This document shows, one piece after another, positions 26,501-33,625 of a stretch of 36,694 bases of DNA. Position numbers and translations under genes: made by a program. Position 1 is the first letter of the stretch. The number at the start of each line of letters is the position of its first letter. The notes beneath the pieces were generated by a model, which saw nothing but the letters and a program-made list of their open reading frames with translations, was not told the origin of the DNA and made no database searches. Source of the DNA: Pirellulales bacterium (GTDB lineage: Bacteria; Planctomycetota; Planctomycetia; Pirellulales; Lacipirellulaceae); NCBI GenBank assembly GCA_020849945.1, contig JADZFK010000027.1:1-36694 (forward strand), given 5' to 3'.

Positions 26501-27273
26501 AGCAAGAGATGTGGCGAGGCCGAATCAAGGCGGGCAACTTGTACGTGAACCGACCGACGACCGGGGCGATCGTGCTTCGCCAACCCTTTGGCGGGATGGG
26601 CAAGAGCCGAGTGGGCCCGGGGATCAAAGCGGGCGGCCCGAACTACGTTGCCGCGCTCCAGCGGTTCGCCCCCGAAAAAGGTGTCAGGAACCTTTTTCGG
26701 GGGAAGCCGGGCATGAAAAGGTTCCAGACACCTTTTTCCGGGTGGGCGGAGAAGGAGTTTGGGGCGGTCCACGATCACTTCCGACTATTGGGCGAGGATA
26801 ACTTTCGGCGGTATTTACCGGTGGAGCCGCTGCGAATTCGCGTCCACGAGGAGGACACGGAGTGGGAAATCTTCTGCCGTGCGGCGGCGGCGAGGGCGGT
26901 CGGTTGCCGGGCAACCGTGAGTTCGCCACCCACGCTGGGTGGCACGGCCGCCGAGGCGGTCCAGGCGTTGGACGAACTCACGCACGCGTGGGCCGGGGCA
27001 ATCGAGTTCATTGAAGAGGATGACGAAGCCCTCGCGGCCGCCATTCGCACGGGTCAGGTCGCACGGGTGCGATATGCCTCGGCGGATCGTGTGCCGCCCG
27101 GCATCCGGCTTGCAGCCGCCGAAGCGCTGCAGTACGTGGCCGACGAACCTGTTGTCGCGCATGGCCGAATCGAATTGCTATGGTATGTCGTCGAGCAAAG
27201 CGTCTCGCAGATCTACCATCGCTATGGAAACCTTGGCCGCAGAAGCGATGAACCGCGTGACGAGCCTGTGTAA
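23545..27273 (+). CDS. putA: Bifunctional proline dehydrogenase / L-glutamate gamma-semialdehyde dehydrogenase
   Basis: The 1242-aa enzyme oxidises proline to glutamate. Residues about 80-460 are the FAD-binding proline dehydrogenase barrel (VSVKISTIYSQI, VYLDMEEYRDKDLT, GIALQAYLPDSF, RLVKGANMEAERVEAS, ETDANYLRML). Residues about 540-1040 are the NAD-dependent aldehyde dehydrogenase (VSPWNFPLAIP; ETGGKN with E815; SHSGQKCSATS with catalytic C849). A further C-terminal region (about 1070-1242, DHFRLLGEDNFRRYLPVEPL) resembles that of longer PutA proteins. There is no ribbon-helix-helix DNA-binding domain. Three repeats lie inside the frame: in the interdomain linker, at residues 677-700, and at about 1044-1065. 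They avoid the catalytic motifs. AGGA a few nt before the ATG supports the start. Confidence 0.92.
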   Translation: MPQHDEMPLIRKAVALARELCCRARALQTPQERRQQAEFDRMIQSPHDKATLMQLTDQAFRSRRAQRAADQLIHILDVQGVPRFFGAIDRTLLMGFQSFGSYLPGVAMPFVKDRMQQETANVILPAERELLAEHLRARWREGVRMNVNFLGEALLGEEDARRRLQRYLTALQQPEIEVVSVKISTIYSQISALARAHTVEVLCDRLELLFRAAAKARFTRHDGTVVPKFVYLDMEEYRDKDLTAEVFMRTLDRLGLEQAQAGIALQAYLPDSFITQQRINEWARRRLAAGGGPVTIRLVKGANMEAERVEASLRGWPQAPYKTKLETDANYLRMLHEGMKPENLSAVRLGIASHNLFTLAYSAVLALEANAHDQMQFEMLEGMANHQRRALFERTGAMLLYAPACRQEEFTNAIGYLIRRLDENTGPDNFLRHAFNIEVDSPEWNTLEQQFLEAFHASETVNALPRRTQDRGRGPAGEVRGARSEERETIGEGRVPIGSEACTSSSGTRPSTLDPRPFHNEPDTDWSLPANGEWAASIVAGWKDRCGANAAEVPLVIAGQELRGEGSGRESHDPSRPGVVVARYRQATEKDIEQAIAAARATDSHSWSSRPIDQRVAILHQVAEELAAQRGELMGAMLAEGGKTLAESDPEVSEAIDFCRFYADSAYSFHHIPADPHKTGDVHKTGDVHKTGDVHKAGDGIADSVPRPRGVVVVVSPWNFPLAIPCGGVAAALAAGNHVLLKPASDTVFIAYLLCQCFWRAGVPKSALQFVPCSGSTVGAKLVTHAGVDAVILTGGTATAIEMLRAKPSLHLLAETGGKNATIVTALADRDQAIKNVLHSAFSHSGQKCSATSLLILESEVYQDAGFRATLCDAVESLRVGSAWDLATKVGPLIRPPAGVLETGLKELEPGEEWAVMPRLHIDGNPNLVSPGVKWGVQPGGFTHTTELFGPVLGVMEARDLDDAIALVNATGYGLTSGLESLDDREQEMWRGRIKAGNLYVNRPTTGAIVLRQPFGGMGKSRVGPGIKAGGPNYVAALQRFAPEKGVRNLFRGKPGMKRFQTPFSGWAEKEFGAVHDHFRLLGEDNFRRYLPVEPLRIRVHEEDTEWEIFCRAAAARAVGCRATVSSPPTLGGTAAEAVQALDELTHAWAGAIEFIEEDDEALAAAIRTGQVARVRYASADRVPPGIRLAAAEALQYVADEPVVAHGRIELLWYVVEQSVSQIYHRYGNLGRRSDEPRDEPV
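24973..25096 (+). repeat. Two heptamer arrays inside the putA interdomain linker
   Basis: First an array of GCGAGGA units (24973-25006, read as GEVRGARSEERE), then an array of CTCGACC units (25067-25096, read as [10 protein letters not shown]), the same unit as in the DUF1559 leaders. Together with the bases between them they add about 45-60 residues between the two enzyme domains. Confidence 0.85.
25573..25644 (+). repeat. Four 18-bp tandem units inside putA
   Basis: Three exact copies of CACAAGACCGGCGATGTT and one variant copy, encoding HKTGDV three times and then HKAGDG. They lie between the DFCRFYADSAYSF helix and the PRPRGVVVVVSPWNF strand. The 18-bp unit keeps the frame for any copy number. 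Confidence 0.93.
26675..26737. repeat. Nested palindrome AAAAAGGTGTC...GACACCTTTTT inside putA
   Basis: The 63-bp element has two nested inverted repeats: AAAAAGGTGTC (26675-26685) with GACACCTTTTT (26727-26737), and GGAACCTTTTT (26687-26697) with AAAAGGTTCC (26716-26725). It is exactly 21 codons long and translates without a stop as part of KGVRNLFRGKPGMKRFQTPF. Confidence 0.9.
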
Positions 27274-27413
27274 TGGCATGATCATTGCTTGTACAGGCCT
27301 AGCGGTATGCGACCGAAAGAAATCGAGGAGCCTTATCGAAGACCAGGCATTATCTTAACACCTGTACTGGCTCGGGTAGCATTTCAAGCAAGGGCAGGAA
27401 TTCAGCTATGCTC

Positions 27414-27452
27414 GCCCCCTCCCCCCAACCCCTCCCGAAAAGAGAGGGGAGT
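27414..27452. repeat. CCCTCCC hairpin, copy 3, between convergent genes
   Basis: GC-rich hairpin (CCCCTCCC, GAAAAGA, GAGGGGAG) between putA and the converging phosphopantetheinyl transferase gene. It may act as a transcription barrier for both, but lacks T-runs and belongs to the dispersed family at 14011 and 15523. The rest of the spacer (27274-27522) holds nothing recognisable. Confidence 0.7.
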
Positions 27453-27522
27453 ACTGAGACTAACCTAACGCATCGAGGATACCATTGGTCGCTGCAACTC
27501 GCATCGCAGTGTACCTGTGATG

Positions 27523-28341
27523 TCACGTGCCAGCCAGGGCCATCATCGGAAATGTAAAACAATGAACCGGCATCGGCACGCCAAGCACGGCAACGGCGGC
27601 AACGTAGTCGGGCGCGGGCGATAGCCGCGTCACCCAGCAGTGCGAGCCGCTCACGGGACCTGGAAGATCAGAAAGATCCACCCATCCGGCGAAGCACTCG
27701 GCCAGCGGGATGTGAAGCAGAGGGAGTGCTTCTCCGATGCCGGTTCCGCACGCTTTAAGAACGGCTTCCTTGGCGGTCCAGCAGCGCAAGAAGTTGAGGA
27801 GGCGGACTGCCGGCGGAGCGGCGAGTAGTTCCTTGGTCTCCGCGGGGTGAAAGTATCGCTCGGCAAGTCGCTCAAACTCATTCACTTCGCGGAGCCGTTC
27901 GCAATCGATACCAACTTCCAACCCCCTGGCAACCGCCACCAGTGCTAGTTCGCCCGAGTGGGCTAAGTTGAATCGGATGGATTCGTTTTCCGGGTTATCG
28001 TGTCGTTTGCACAGTTGAGGCTTGCCGCCTGGCGCGGTTGCGAACATGAGGTTTTGAGGTCGATCGCCTACATACTGGCCCAATAGAATCCGCAGCGCGC
28101 CGTGCGAGACAACATACTTCCGCCGCAGGTCTGCGTTTCTTAATGCCAGGGCACGCGACCGCTCTTCGGCCGAGAGCAAGGACTCGCATTCCGCAAGTAC
28201 GTTTGCACCGATCTCTAGCGATGCGGCCCACACATGCGCTTCGGTTACGGGAAGATCGGGAGGCGTTGGTCGCGTAGGCCAGGCAGGCGTCATGGGTCGG
28301 GCCGATGGGGTTTGGGATTCGTCACGATTCTCGATTTTCAT
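27523..28341 (-). CDS. Sfp-type 4'-phosphopantetheinyl transferase
   Basis: The protein is 272 aa from the ATG at 28341; an upstream TTG and a downstream ATG (28293) are alternatives, the last avoiding the 20-nt overlap with the thioesterase gene. Hallmarks are LSAEERSRALALRNADLRRKYVVSHGALRILLGQY, FNLAHSGELALVAVARGLEVGIDCERL (the Gly-x-Asp magnesium site) and FLRCWTAKEAVLKACGTGIGEAL (W-x-x-KEA). Its size fits the Sfp class, which activates carrier domains of non-ribosomal peptide and polyketide synthases. It would transfer phosphopantetheine from coenzyme A to the Ser of the ACP domain in the neighbouring FAAL-ACP protein. It overlaps the thioesterase gene upstream, so the two are probably translated together. 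Confidence 0.9.
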   Translation of the reverse strand: MKIENRDESQTPSARPMTPAWPTRPTPPDLPVTEAHVWAASLEIGANVLAECESLLSAEERSRALALRNADLRRKYVVSHGALRILLGQYVGDRPQNLMFATAPGGKPQLCKRHDNPENESIRFNLAHSGELALVAVARGLEVGIDCERLREVNEFERLAERYFHPAETKELLAAPPAVRLLNFLRCWTAKEAVLKACGTGIGEALPLLHIPLAECFAGWVDLSDLPGPVSGSHCWVTRLSPAPDYVAAVAVLGVPMPVHCFTFPMMALAGT

Positions 28342-29152
28342 TTGCGTTGGAGGAACAGGCAACCAAGCATTGTTCCAGGCGTGTGAGAATCACGCGGAGC
28401 GCGGGCGTGGGGGCTGGGGCGGCGGTTGCCAGGCTTGCACCGGCGGCGGCCAGGCCGCCAAACGGAAAGAAGTGGTCGCCGGGTAGTTGCCGCACGCTGC
28501 ATTCATGGGTTGTGTGGCGTCGCCAACCCATGAGCCGGTCGGGCGGAACGGCCGGGTCCTGTGTCCCTCCCAGAACAAGGAGCGGCACATCGAGTGGCGG
28601 TTCTTCGATGTACCGATAGGTTTCAATCATTCGGAAATCGGCGCGGCTGATCGGCGCGAGGAGATTCCATAGTTCGGCGTTTTCGCGCACGGCCGTAGGG
28701 ATCCCCCCGTAGCGCGTTTGAAGTGCCGACAGCAATTCGTCATCGGTCAACCTGTGCAGCGGTTGCTTCACCACAATGGCATCGGGTGAGGGGAAGCCCG
28801 TCAGCACCAATAGTTGTGGCATGGGGCGGCCGCTTCTTCGCATCGAACGAGCAACCTCGAAGGCGAGTAGCGCGCCCATGCTGTGCCCCAACAGCACGAA
28901 TGGCATCGAGGCCTCTTCCGTGTGCTCGATTTCAGCTGCGACGGCATTCGCAAGCGGGGCGATTTCCGTGAAAAGTTGTTCGTTCATTCGGCCATCGTGA
29001 CCGGGAAGTGCGAAGGGCACGAGGTCTATCGAGCCGGGCAAGTAGGTTCGCCAGCGGCGATAGGGCACGGTTCCGCCTCCCGCGTAGGGGAAGCAGACCA
29101 ACCGCAATCGGGCTTCACTGGGGCCTTTGCAGGCGGGTTTTGAGTTAAACAT
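28322..29152 (-). CDS. Type II thioesterase (alpha/beta hydrolase)
   Basis: The 276-aa protein is of the GrsT/SrfAD family. It has RLVCFPYAGGGTVPYRRWRTYLP, PFALPGHDGRMNEQLFTEI, the nucleophile motif FVLLGHSMGALLAFEVAR, the acid region LVLGGTQDPAVPPDRL and the catalytic His in LPGDHFF. Such enzymes remove wrong or stalled acyl groups from carrier proteins. After the catalytic His the chain continues with an Ala/Pro-rich stretch (FGGLAAAGASLATAAPAPTPAL) not usual in the family; it is encoded partly by a GGCGGCGGCCAGGCCGCC palindrome (28442-28459). It is divergent from the FAAL-ACP gene across about 290 bp and overlaps the phosphopantetheinyl transferase gene. Confidence 0.9.
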   Translation of the reverse strand: MFNSKPACKGPSEARLRLVCFPYAGGGTVPYRRWRTYLPGSIDLVPFALPGHDGRMNEQLFTEIAPLANAVAAEIEHTEEASMPFVLLGHSMGALLAFEVARSMRRSGRPMPQLLVLTGFPSPDAIVVKQPLHRLTDDELLSALQTRYGGIPTAVRENAELWNLLAPISRADFRMIETYRYIEEPPLDVPLLVLGGTQDPAVPPDRLMGWRRHTTHECSVRQLPGDHFFPFGGLAAAGASLATAAPAPTPALRVILTRLEQCLVACSSNANENRES

Positions 29153-29446
29153 CGCGGATTATGCGGAAAAAATCACTTGCCGATCCGCTGGAAGCGGTCC
29201 TTTTCGCTGCCAACAAGAACATTTAGAATGGTACTCTTGCTATGCTAATCGAAGTCGGTGGTACGGGAAGCAGATCGACACCTCGAGGTATTTGGTGGAA
29301 GGTTGGTCTGCCTTTTCGGTTGGTCGAGGCGATCGCAATCGCTGGCCACTTTGGGCCTTGGCTGCACGCGTTGAATTTCGTTACGTCTTCTTTGTCACCA
29401 CCGATTCGCCGCTTTGTGTGTACCGGTGCATTCTGTAGTTGATGTT
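29153..29446. promoter_or_regulatory. Divergent intergenic region of the acyl-activation cassette
   Basis: This region of about 294 bp must hold the promoters for the thioesterase/phosphopantetheinyl transferase pair (left) and the FAAL-ACP gene (right). It seems richer in A+T than the genes, and I saw no repeat of the dispersed families. No clear -35/-10 or operator could be picked out. Confidence 0.45.
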
Positions 29447-31867
29447 ATGCGTTGTGAAGCAAACTATCAAACCATGATTGAACTGCTGGCCGGCCAGGCG
29501 GCCGATCAGCCCGATTGCCCTGCCTACGTGTTTCTCGACGATCGCGCCGGGGCGACCGAGATCACTTTTGGCGAGCTTGATCGCCGTGCCCGCGCGATTG
29601 CCAGCCGCTTGCAACTCGAATTGTCGCCGGGCGACCGCGCGTTGCTCGTGTACCCCGCGGGGCTCGAGTTCATCTCCGCTTTTCTTGGATGCTTGTATGC
29701 CGGCGTGGTTGCGGTACCAGCAACCTACCCGAAGCCGAAGCGGCCGATGCCGCGGTTGCAGCGGATCGCGCTCGATTGCGATGCCCATATTGCGCTCTCG
29801 ACGGGGCAGACGTTGGCAACGCTCGATCCCGATCTCCTTTCCAACGACGCCGCCACGAGCCAGTGGATCGCCACCGACGAATTGCAAGAGGACCTGGCCA
29901 TTTATTGGCAGCGGCCCGCGCTCGTCCGAAATGATCTTGCGTTCTTGCAATACACATCGGGCTCGACGAGCGACCCCAAGGGGGTAATGGTTTCGCACGG
30001 CAATTTGCTGACGAACTTGGAATGCATTCGCCAGGCGTTTGGCATCGGAACCGATGAGGACCAGGCCTCCTCGACGGGGGTGTTTTGGCTTCCGGCCTAT
30101 CACGATATGGGCCTCATTGGCGGCATCCTCACGCCTTTGTATGAAGGCGGCCGCAGCGTGCTTATGTCGCCCACCTCGTTCTTGCAACGGCCGATGCGGT
30201 GGTTGCAGGCAATTCACGATTATCGGGCCACGATCAGTGGCGCGCCGAATTTCGCTTACGAGTATTGTGTTCGTCGAACCCATGCCGACGAGCGTTCCCA
30301 ACTCGACCTCAGCCATTGGCGGCTCGCCTTCTGCGGGGCCGAGCCAATTCGCGCCGAAACACTCGACCATTTTGCGAAGGCTTTTGCCCCCGCCGGCTTC
30401 GCAAGGAAGGCGTTTTATCCGTGCTACGGTTTGGCCGAATCGACGCTCCTTGCGGCGGGGCCCGATTTCCGCGTCGAACCCCGCGTGTTGGCCGTCAATC
30501 GCACCGCGCTCGCAAAACACCAAGTGGTGCCCGCCTGTGGCGAACCCGATGCGATGGTGCAGCGGCTTGTCGGTTGCGGTTCGCCCGTCCAGGGCCACAA
30601 CATCGCGATCGTCGATCCCGTGGAAGGGAACGAATTGCCCGAGGGCACGGTGGGTGAAATCCTGATCCAAGGCCCCTCGCTCGCCCAAGGTTATTGGGAT
30701 CGCCCCGAGGAAACGGCCCTCGTGTTCGGTGCCCAAGTGCCTGGCCGATCAGGCACGTTCCTGCGAACGGGCGACCTTGGATTCTTCCGCGAAAGCGAAT
30801 TGTTCGTCACCGGACGCGTGAAGGATGTGATCATCATCCGCGGCCGAAATCATTATCCGCAGGATATCGAGCAATCGGCCGAGGGAGCACATCCGGCCGT
30901 CCTTCCTGGCGCGGCCTTCGCACTTGCCGATGAGCACGGCGAGCGGCTGGTTGTCGTTCATCAGCTCGATCGGCAATACCGAGCGGCCGACCACCATCAG
31001 GTGATTCAGGCCGTTCGCCGCGCAATCGTCGAGCAGCACGAGTTGGACCCCTACGCCATCGTGCTGATTCGCCAAACTTCGCTTCCGATCACTTCGAGCG
31101 GCAAAGTGCAGCGCAACTTGTGCCGCGAGCAATTCCTTGCCGACGAGTTGAAGGTCGTTCATTCGTGGACCAATCCGGCGATGCGTTCGGCCGCGAAGGC
31201 GGAAGCGGGTGAGGAGCCTCTCCGGGTCGAAGTTCACGCCGAGGGTGTTTCCAGCCAACACCGCAACGGAAAGGTGTTCCCGGCCGCTTTGTCGGCCGCT
31301 TCGCCGAACGGAAACGCTTCCACGACCGGTGGGGCGAATGCAAACGGCGCGAATGCGAACGCCGCACAATCCACAGAGATGGCCAAGAAGGAACCCCACA
31401 CAAATGGCCGTGGACGATTGAAATTACGCGCACACTGCGGCCCAGTCAGCCCGATCGATATCGACCGAGCGGCCGAGCAGGTCGAAGTGTGGTTGCTCCA
31501 GTGGTTGGTGAATCGCCTGAGCATGGACCCGGCCGATGTTGCGCGCGACCGCCCCTTTGCCGAGTTCGGCGTTGATTCATTGGCCGCCGTGGAATTGAGC
31601 CAAGAGTTGGAAGACACGTTCCAAGTGCCGCTGCCCGCGATCGTGGCCTGGAACTACCCGACGCCCGCAGCCTTGGCCCGGTACTTGGCCGAGCAATCGC
31701 TCGGCGTTAAAGAAGGCGGTGCGGCCTCTTCAGCCACTCCGCTCGCCTCCTGCGGAGAGTCGTTACCCCCCGCGCCAAACGATGAGGAACTCGCGGCGAT
31801 CCTCGCCGAAATCGAAAAACTCTCCGACGAAGATGCGAACCGCCTGCTGGCCGACGAAGTTCAATAA
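29447..31867 (+). CDS. Fatty acyl-AMP ligase fused to acyl carrier protein (FAAL-ACP)
   Basis: The protein is about 806 aa; ATG 29447 is chosen, with ATG 29474 possible. Residues about 1-580 are an adenylate-forming enzyme of the FAAL type: VVAVPATYPKPKRPMPRLQRI, LQYTSGSTSDPKGVMVSHGNLLTN, WLPAYHDMGLIGGILTPLYEGG, CYGLAESTLLAA, FLRTGDLGF, DVIIIRGRNHYPQDIE and LPITSSGKVQRN. FAALs make acyl-adenylate and pass it to a carrier protein rather than to coenzyme A. A 60-80-residue Asn/Ala/Gly linker follows, then an ACP (about 665-745) with DRPFAEFGVDSLAAVELSQELE, where Ser carries phosphopantetheine. The acidic C-terminal tail (DEELAAILAEIEKLSDEDANRLL) resembles docking tails of polyketide/peptide synthases. 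No synthase lies in the window. Confidence 0.92.
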   Translation: MRCEANYQTMIELLAGQAADQPDCPAYVFLDDRAGATEITFGELDRRARAIASRLQLELSPGDRALLVYPAGLEFISAFLGCLYAGVVAVPATYPKPKRPMPRLQRIALDCDAHIALSTGQTLATLDPDLLSNDAATSQWIATDELQEDLAIYWQRPALVRNDLAFLQYTSGSTSDPKGVMVSHGNLLTNLECIRQAFGIGTDEDQASSTGVFWLPAYHDMGLIGGILTPLYEGGRSVLMSPTSFLQRPMRWLQAIHDYRATISGAPNFAYEYCVRRTHADERSQLDLSHWRLAFCGAEPIRAETLDHFAKAFAPAGFARKAFYPCYGLAESTLLAAGPDFRVEPRVLAVNRTALAKHQVVPACGEPDAMVQRLVGCGSPVQGHNIAIVDPVEGNELPEGTVGEILIQGPSLAQGYWDRPEETALVFGAQVPGRSGTFLRTGDLGFFRESELFVTGRVKDVIIIRGRNHYPQDIEQSAEGAHPAVLPGAAFALADEHGERLVVVHQLDRQYRAADHHQVIQAVRRAIVEQHELDPYAIVLIRQTSLPITSSGKVQRNLCREQFLADELKVVHSWTNPAMRSAAKAEAGEEPLRVEVHAEGVSSQHRNGKVFPAALSAASPNGNASTTGGANANGANANAAQSTEMAKKEPHTNGRGRLKLRAHCGPVSPIDIDRAAEQVEVWLLQWLVNRLSMDPADVARDRPFAEFGVDSLAAVELSQELEDTFQVPLPAIVAWNYPTPAALARYLAEQSLGVKEGGAASSATPLASCGESLPPAPNDEELAAILAEIEKLSDEDANRLLADEVQ

Positions 31868-31898
31868 TTACGGCTAATCAGCCGCGGGCTTCGATGGT

Positions 31899-32939
31899 TC
31901 ACTTACATTGTGCCTGGCGCCACGCGAGGCGGGCCAAACCGGCCGCTCCCAGGTAGCCCGCGTCTCCGCCGAGCGAGGCAAGCTCGATTCGCACCGTATC
32001 ACGCAGCGGTTCGAGCAATCGCGGCCGGGTTTCCGATCGAATCCGCTGGAGAAACTCGCGCCCAATTTCTGTATCGTTGCCGCCGAACGTCATCGCGCCG
32101 CCAAGCACGACCGCATCGGGATCAATCGTATGAATGAACGTAACGATGCCGATCGCCAGCCAGTGGGCTGCCTCGAAGATGGTGTCTCGGCAAACCTTGT
32201 CGCCGCGTTCGGCTTCCTCGGCGATGACACGCGGCGTGATGGCCTCGCCCGCGGCCTGGCGTTTCGCAAGCGCTGTGGCATCACCACGCTCGATTGCCGC
32301 CCGCGCTCGGTTCACGACGGCACTTGCATTGGCGTAGCTTTCGAGTGAGCCACGATTCCCGAGCGAGTCCTGCGGCGCATCCGGGGCCGGGTTCACAAGG
32401 ATGTGCCCACACTCGCCCCCGCAACTGTGCGCTCCTTCCACCAGCGTATCGCCGATCGTGATGCCGCCGCCAATGCCCGTGCCAAGCGTCAACAGCACCA
32501 GGCTGCCGTAGCCTTTGCCGGCACCCATCCAATACTCGCCGTAGGCCGCGGCGTTCGCGTCGTTCGCAAACGTCGTGGGAATTCCGAGATGATGGGCAAT
32601 GCGATCGCGGATCGGGAAATCCCACCAACCCGGAATGTTTCCCGGCCGCAAGATCATGCCGCTCGGCAAGTCGATTGGCCCGGGCGTGGCGATGCCCGCA
32701 CGGACCACGTCGCCGCGGCTGATCCCCTTCGTGGCAAACCACTCCTCGACCACCGAGGCGATCCGCCCACAAGCGTCTTCGGCGCCGCGCTGTTGTTCGG
32801 TCGGAATCGATTGAAACGCGATCGTCCGGCCCATCTCATCCACCAAGCCCATCTTGATGTTCGTGCCGCCAACATCCAAACCAATAAAGAACGGCTTCTG
32901 GCCTTGGGGCGGTTCAATCGTAATTCGTGTTGCAGTCAT
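31899..32939 (-). CDS. ROK-family sugar kinase (glucokinase-like) lacking the zinc cysteines
   Basis: The protein is 346 aa from the ATG at 32937-32939; a TTG at 32981 is rejected. The ATP-binding DVGGTNIKMGLVDEMG, the substrate loop ATPGPIDLPSGMI, the catalytic FANDANAAAYGEYWMG and LLTLGTGIGGGITIGDTLVEGAHSCGGECGHI are all present, so it should be an active sugar kinase, most like glucokinase. The ROK zinc site, normally a His plus CxCGxxGCxE, reads here DSLGNRGSLE: all three Cys are lost, while the His of GECGH remains. It is convergent with the FAAL-ACP gene, ending 31 nt after it, which need not mean a functional link. Confidence 0.87.
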   Translation of the reverse strand: MTATRITIEPPQGQKPFFIGLDVGGTNIKMGLVDEMGRTIAFQSIPTEQQRGAEDACGRIASVVEEWFATKGISRGDVVRAGIATPGPIDLPSGMILRPGNIPGWWDFPIRDRIAHHLGIPTTFANDANAAAYGEYWMGAGKGYGSLVLLTLGTGIGGGITIGDTLVEGAHSCGGECGHILVNPAPDAPQDSLGNRGSLESYANASAVVNRARAAIERGDATALAKRQAAGEAITPRVIAEEAERGDKVCRDTIFEAAHWLAIGIVTFIHTIDPDAVVLGGAMTFGGNDTEIGREFLQRIRSETRPRLLEPLRDTVRIELASLGGDAGYLGAAGLARLAWRQAQCK

Positions 32940-33625
32940 GGCAGTATGCGTGGGTGAACAAAAGAGACTTCGGTCAAACAAGAAATGCTCTTAACAGCCT
33001 AATGCGATAGCGCTAATTCAAACCACAAAGAACAGTGTATTCACATCTCAATTGCAACAAACCAGTTGAAGGAGTCGGGGAACCAGAACCGCTTTCAGCC
33101 CCCCGGCTTTGCCCCGTCACTCTCAACTTGTTCGACAAGCAGAGAACGCGAGGACTTTCCTCTTGGGAGCAATCAACATCCCACTCTTTATCGTAACTCC
33201 AATCCGGTGTTGTCTGTCGCATTTGAAGTTTGAATTCGCCGAACATAAAGAACACAAAGAAAAAAGAGAATCCAACATGGCAGAAATGCTGGTTTGCCCA
33301 TCCGCCTTGCAACGAACAAGTTGGCGAATGGAAAATGCGAACAATTGGCTCCCTCCAGCCGAGGCCTGAATAACCAATTTCCTGGCTTGATTGGTGTTCT
33401 TCGTGCTTTGTGGTTCATCAGCCTAGCGATGGAGGACTAAGGCAATTTCCAAACACGTTTCTTGTTTAGCGCGGCAAACGGCTGTGGAAATCTTAGGAAC
33501 TCCCTCAAGAGCCTTCAAGCCGTCCCGCGCGATCGATTCAAAGGGAGAGGGTTCCAAACTAGTTGTGAAACTCGTTCCTATCGCTTTGCTGGCGGGCGTT
33601 TCCAAGGTCATGGGCAGAGCACACC
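32940..33625. other. Spacer dominated by an interrupted repeat element
   Basis: Holds the element at 33013-33419. From 33420 to 33625 nothing gene-like was seen, only short fragments (CAATTTCCAAACACGTTTC; GGGAGAGGGTTCCAA) recalling the hairpin-repeat family at 12748 and 14255. Confidence 0.55.
33013..33419 (+). repeat. 198-bp-type element interrupted by a 212-bp insert
   Basis: The left end (33013-33034) and the right part (33247-33419) match the intact element at 8893-9090 and together give about 195 bp. Between them lie 212 bp (33035-33246) absent from the other copy. The octamer AAAGAACA stands on both sides of the insert (33027-33034 and 33247-33254). Confidence 0.75.
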
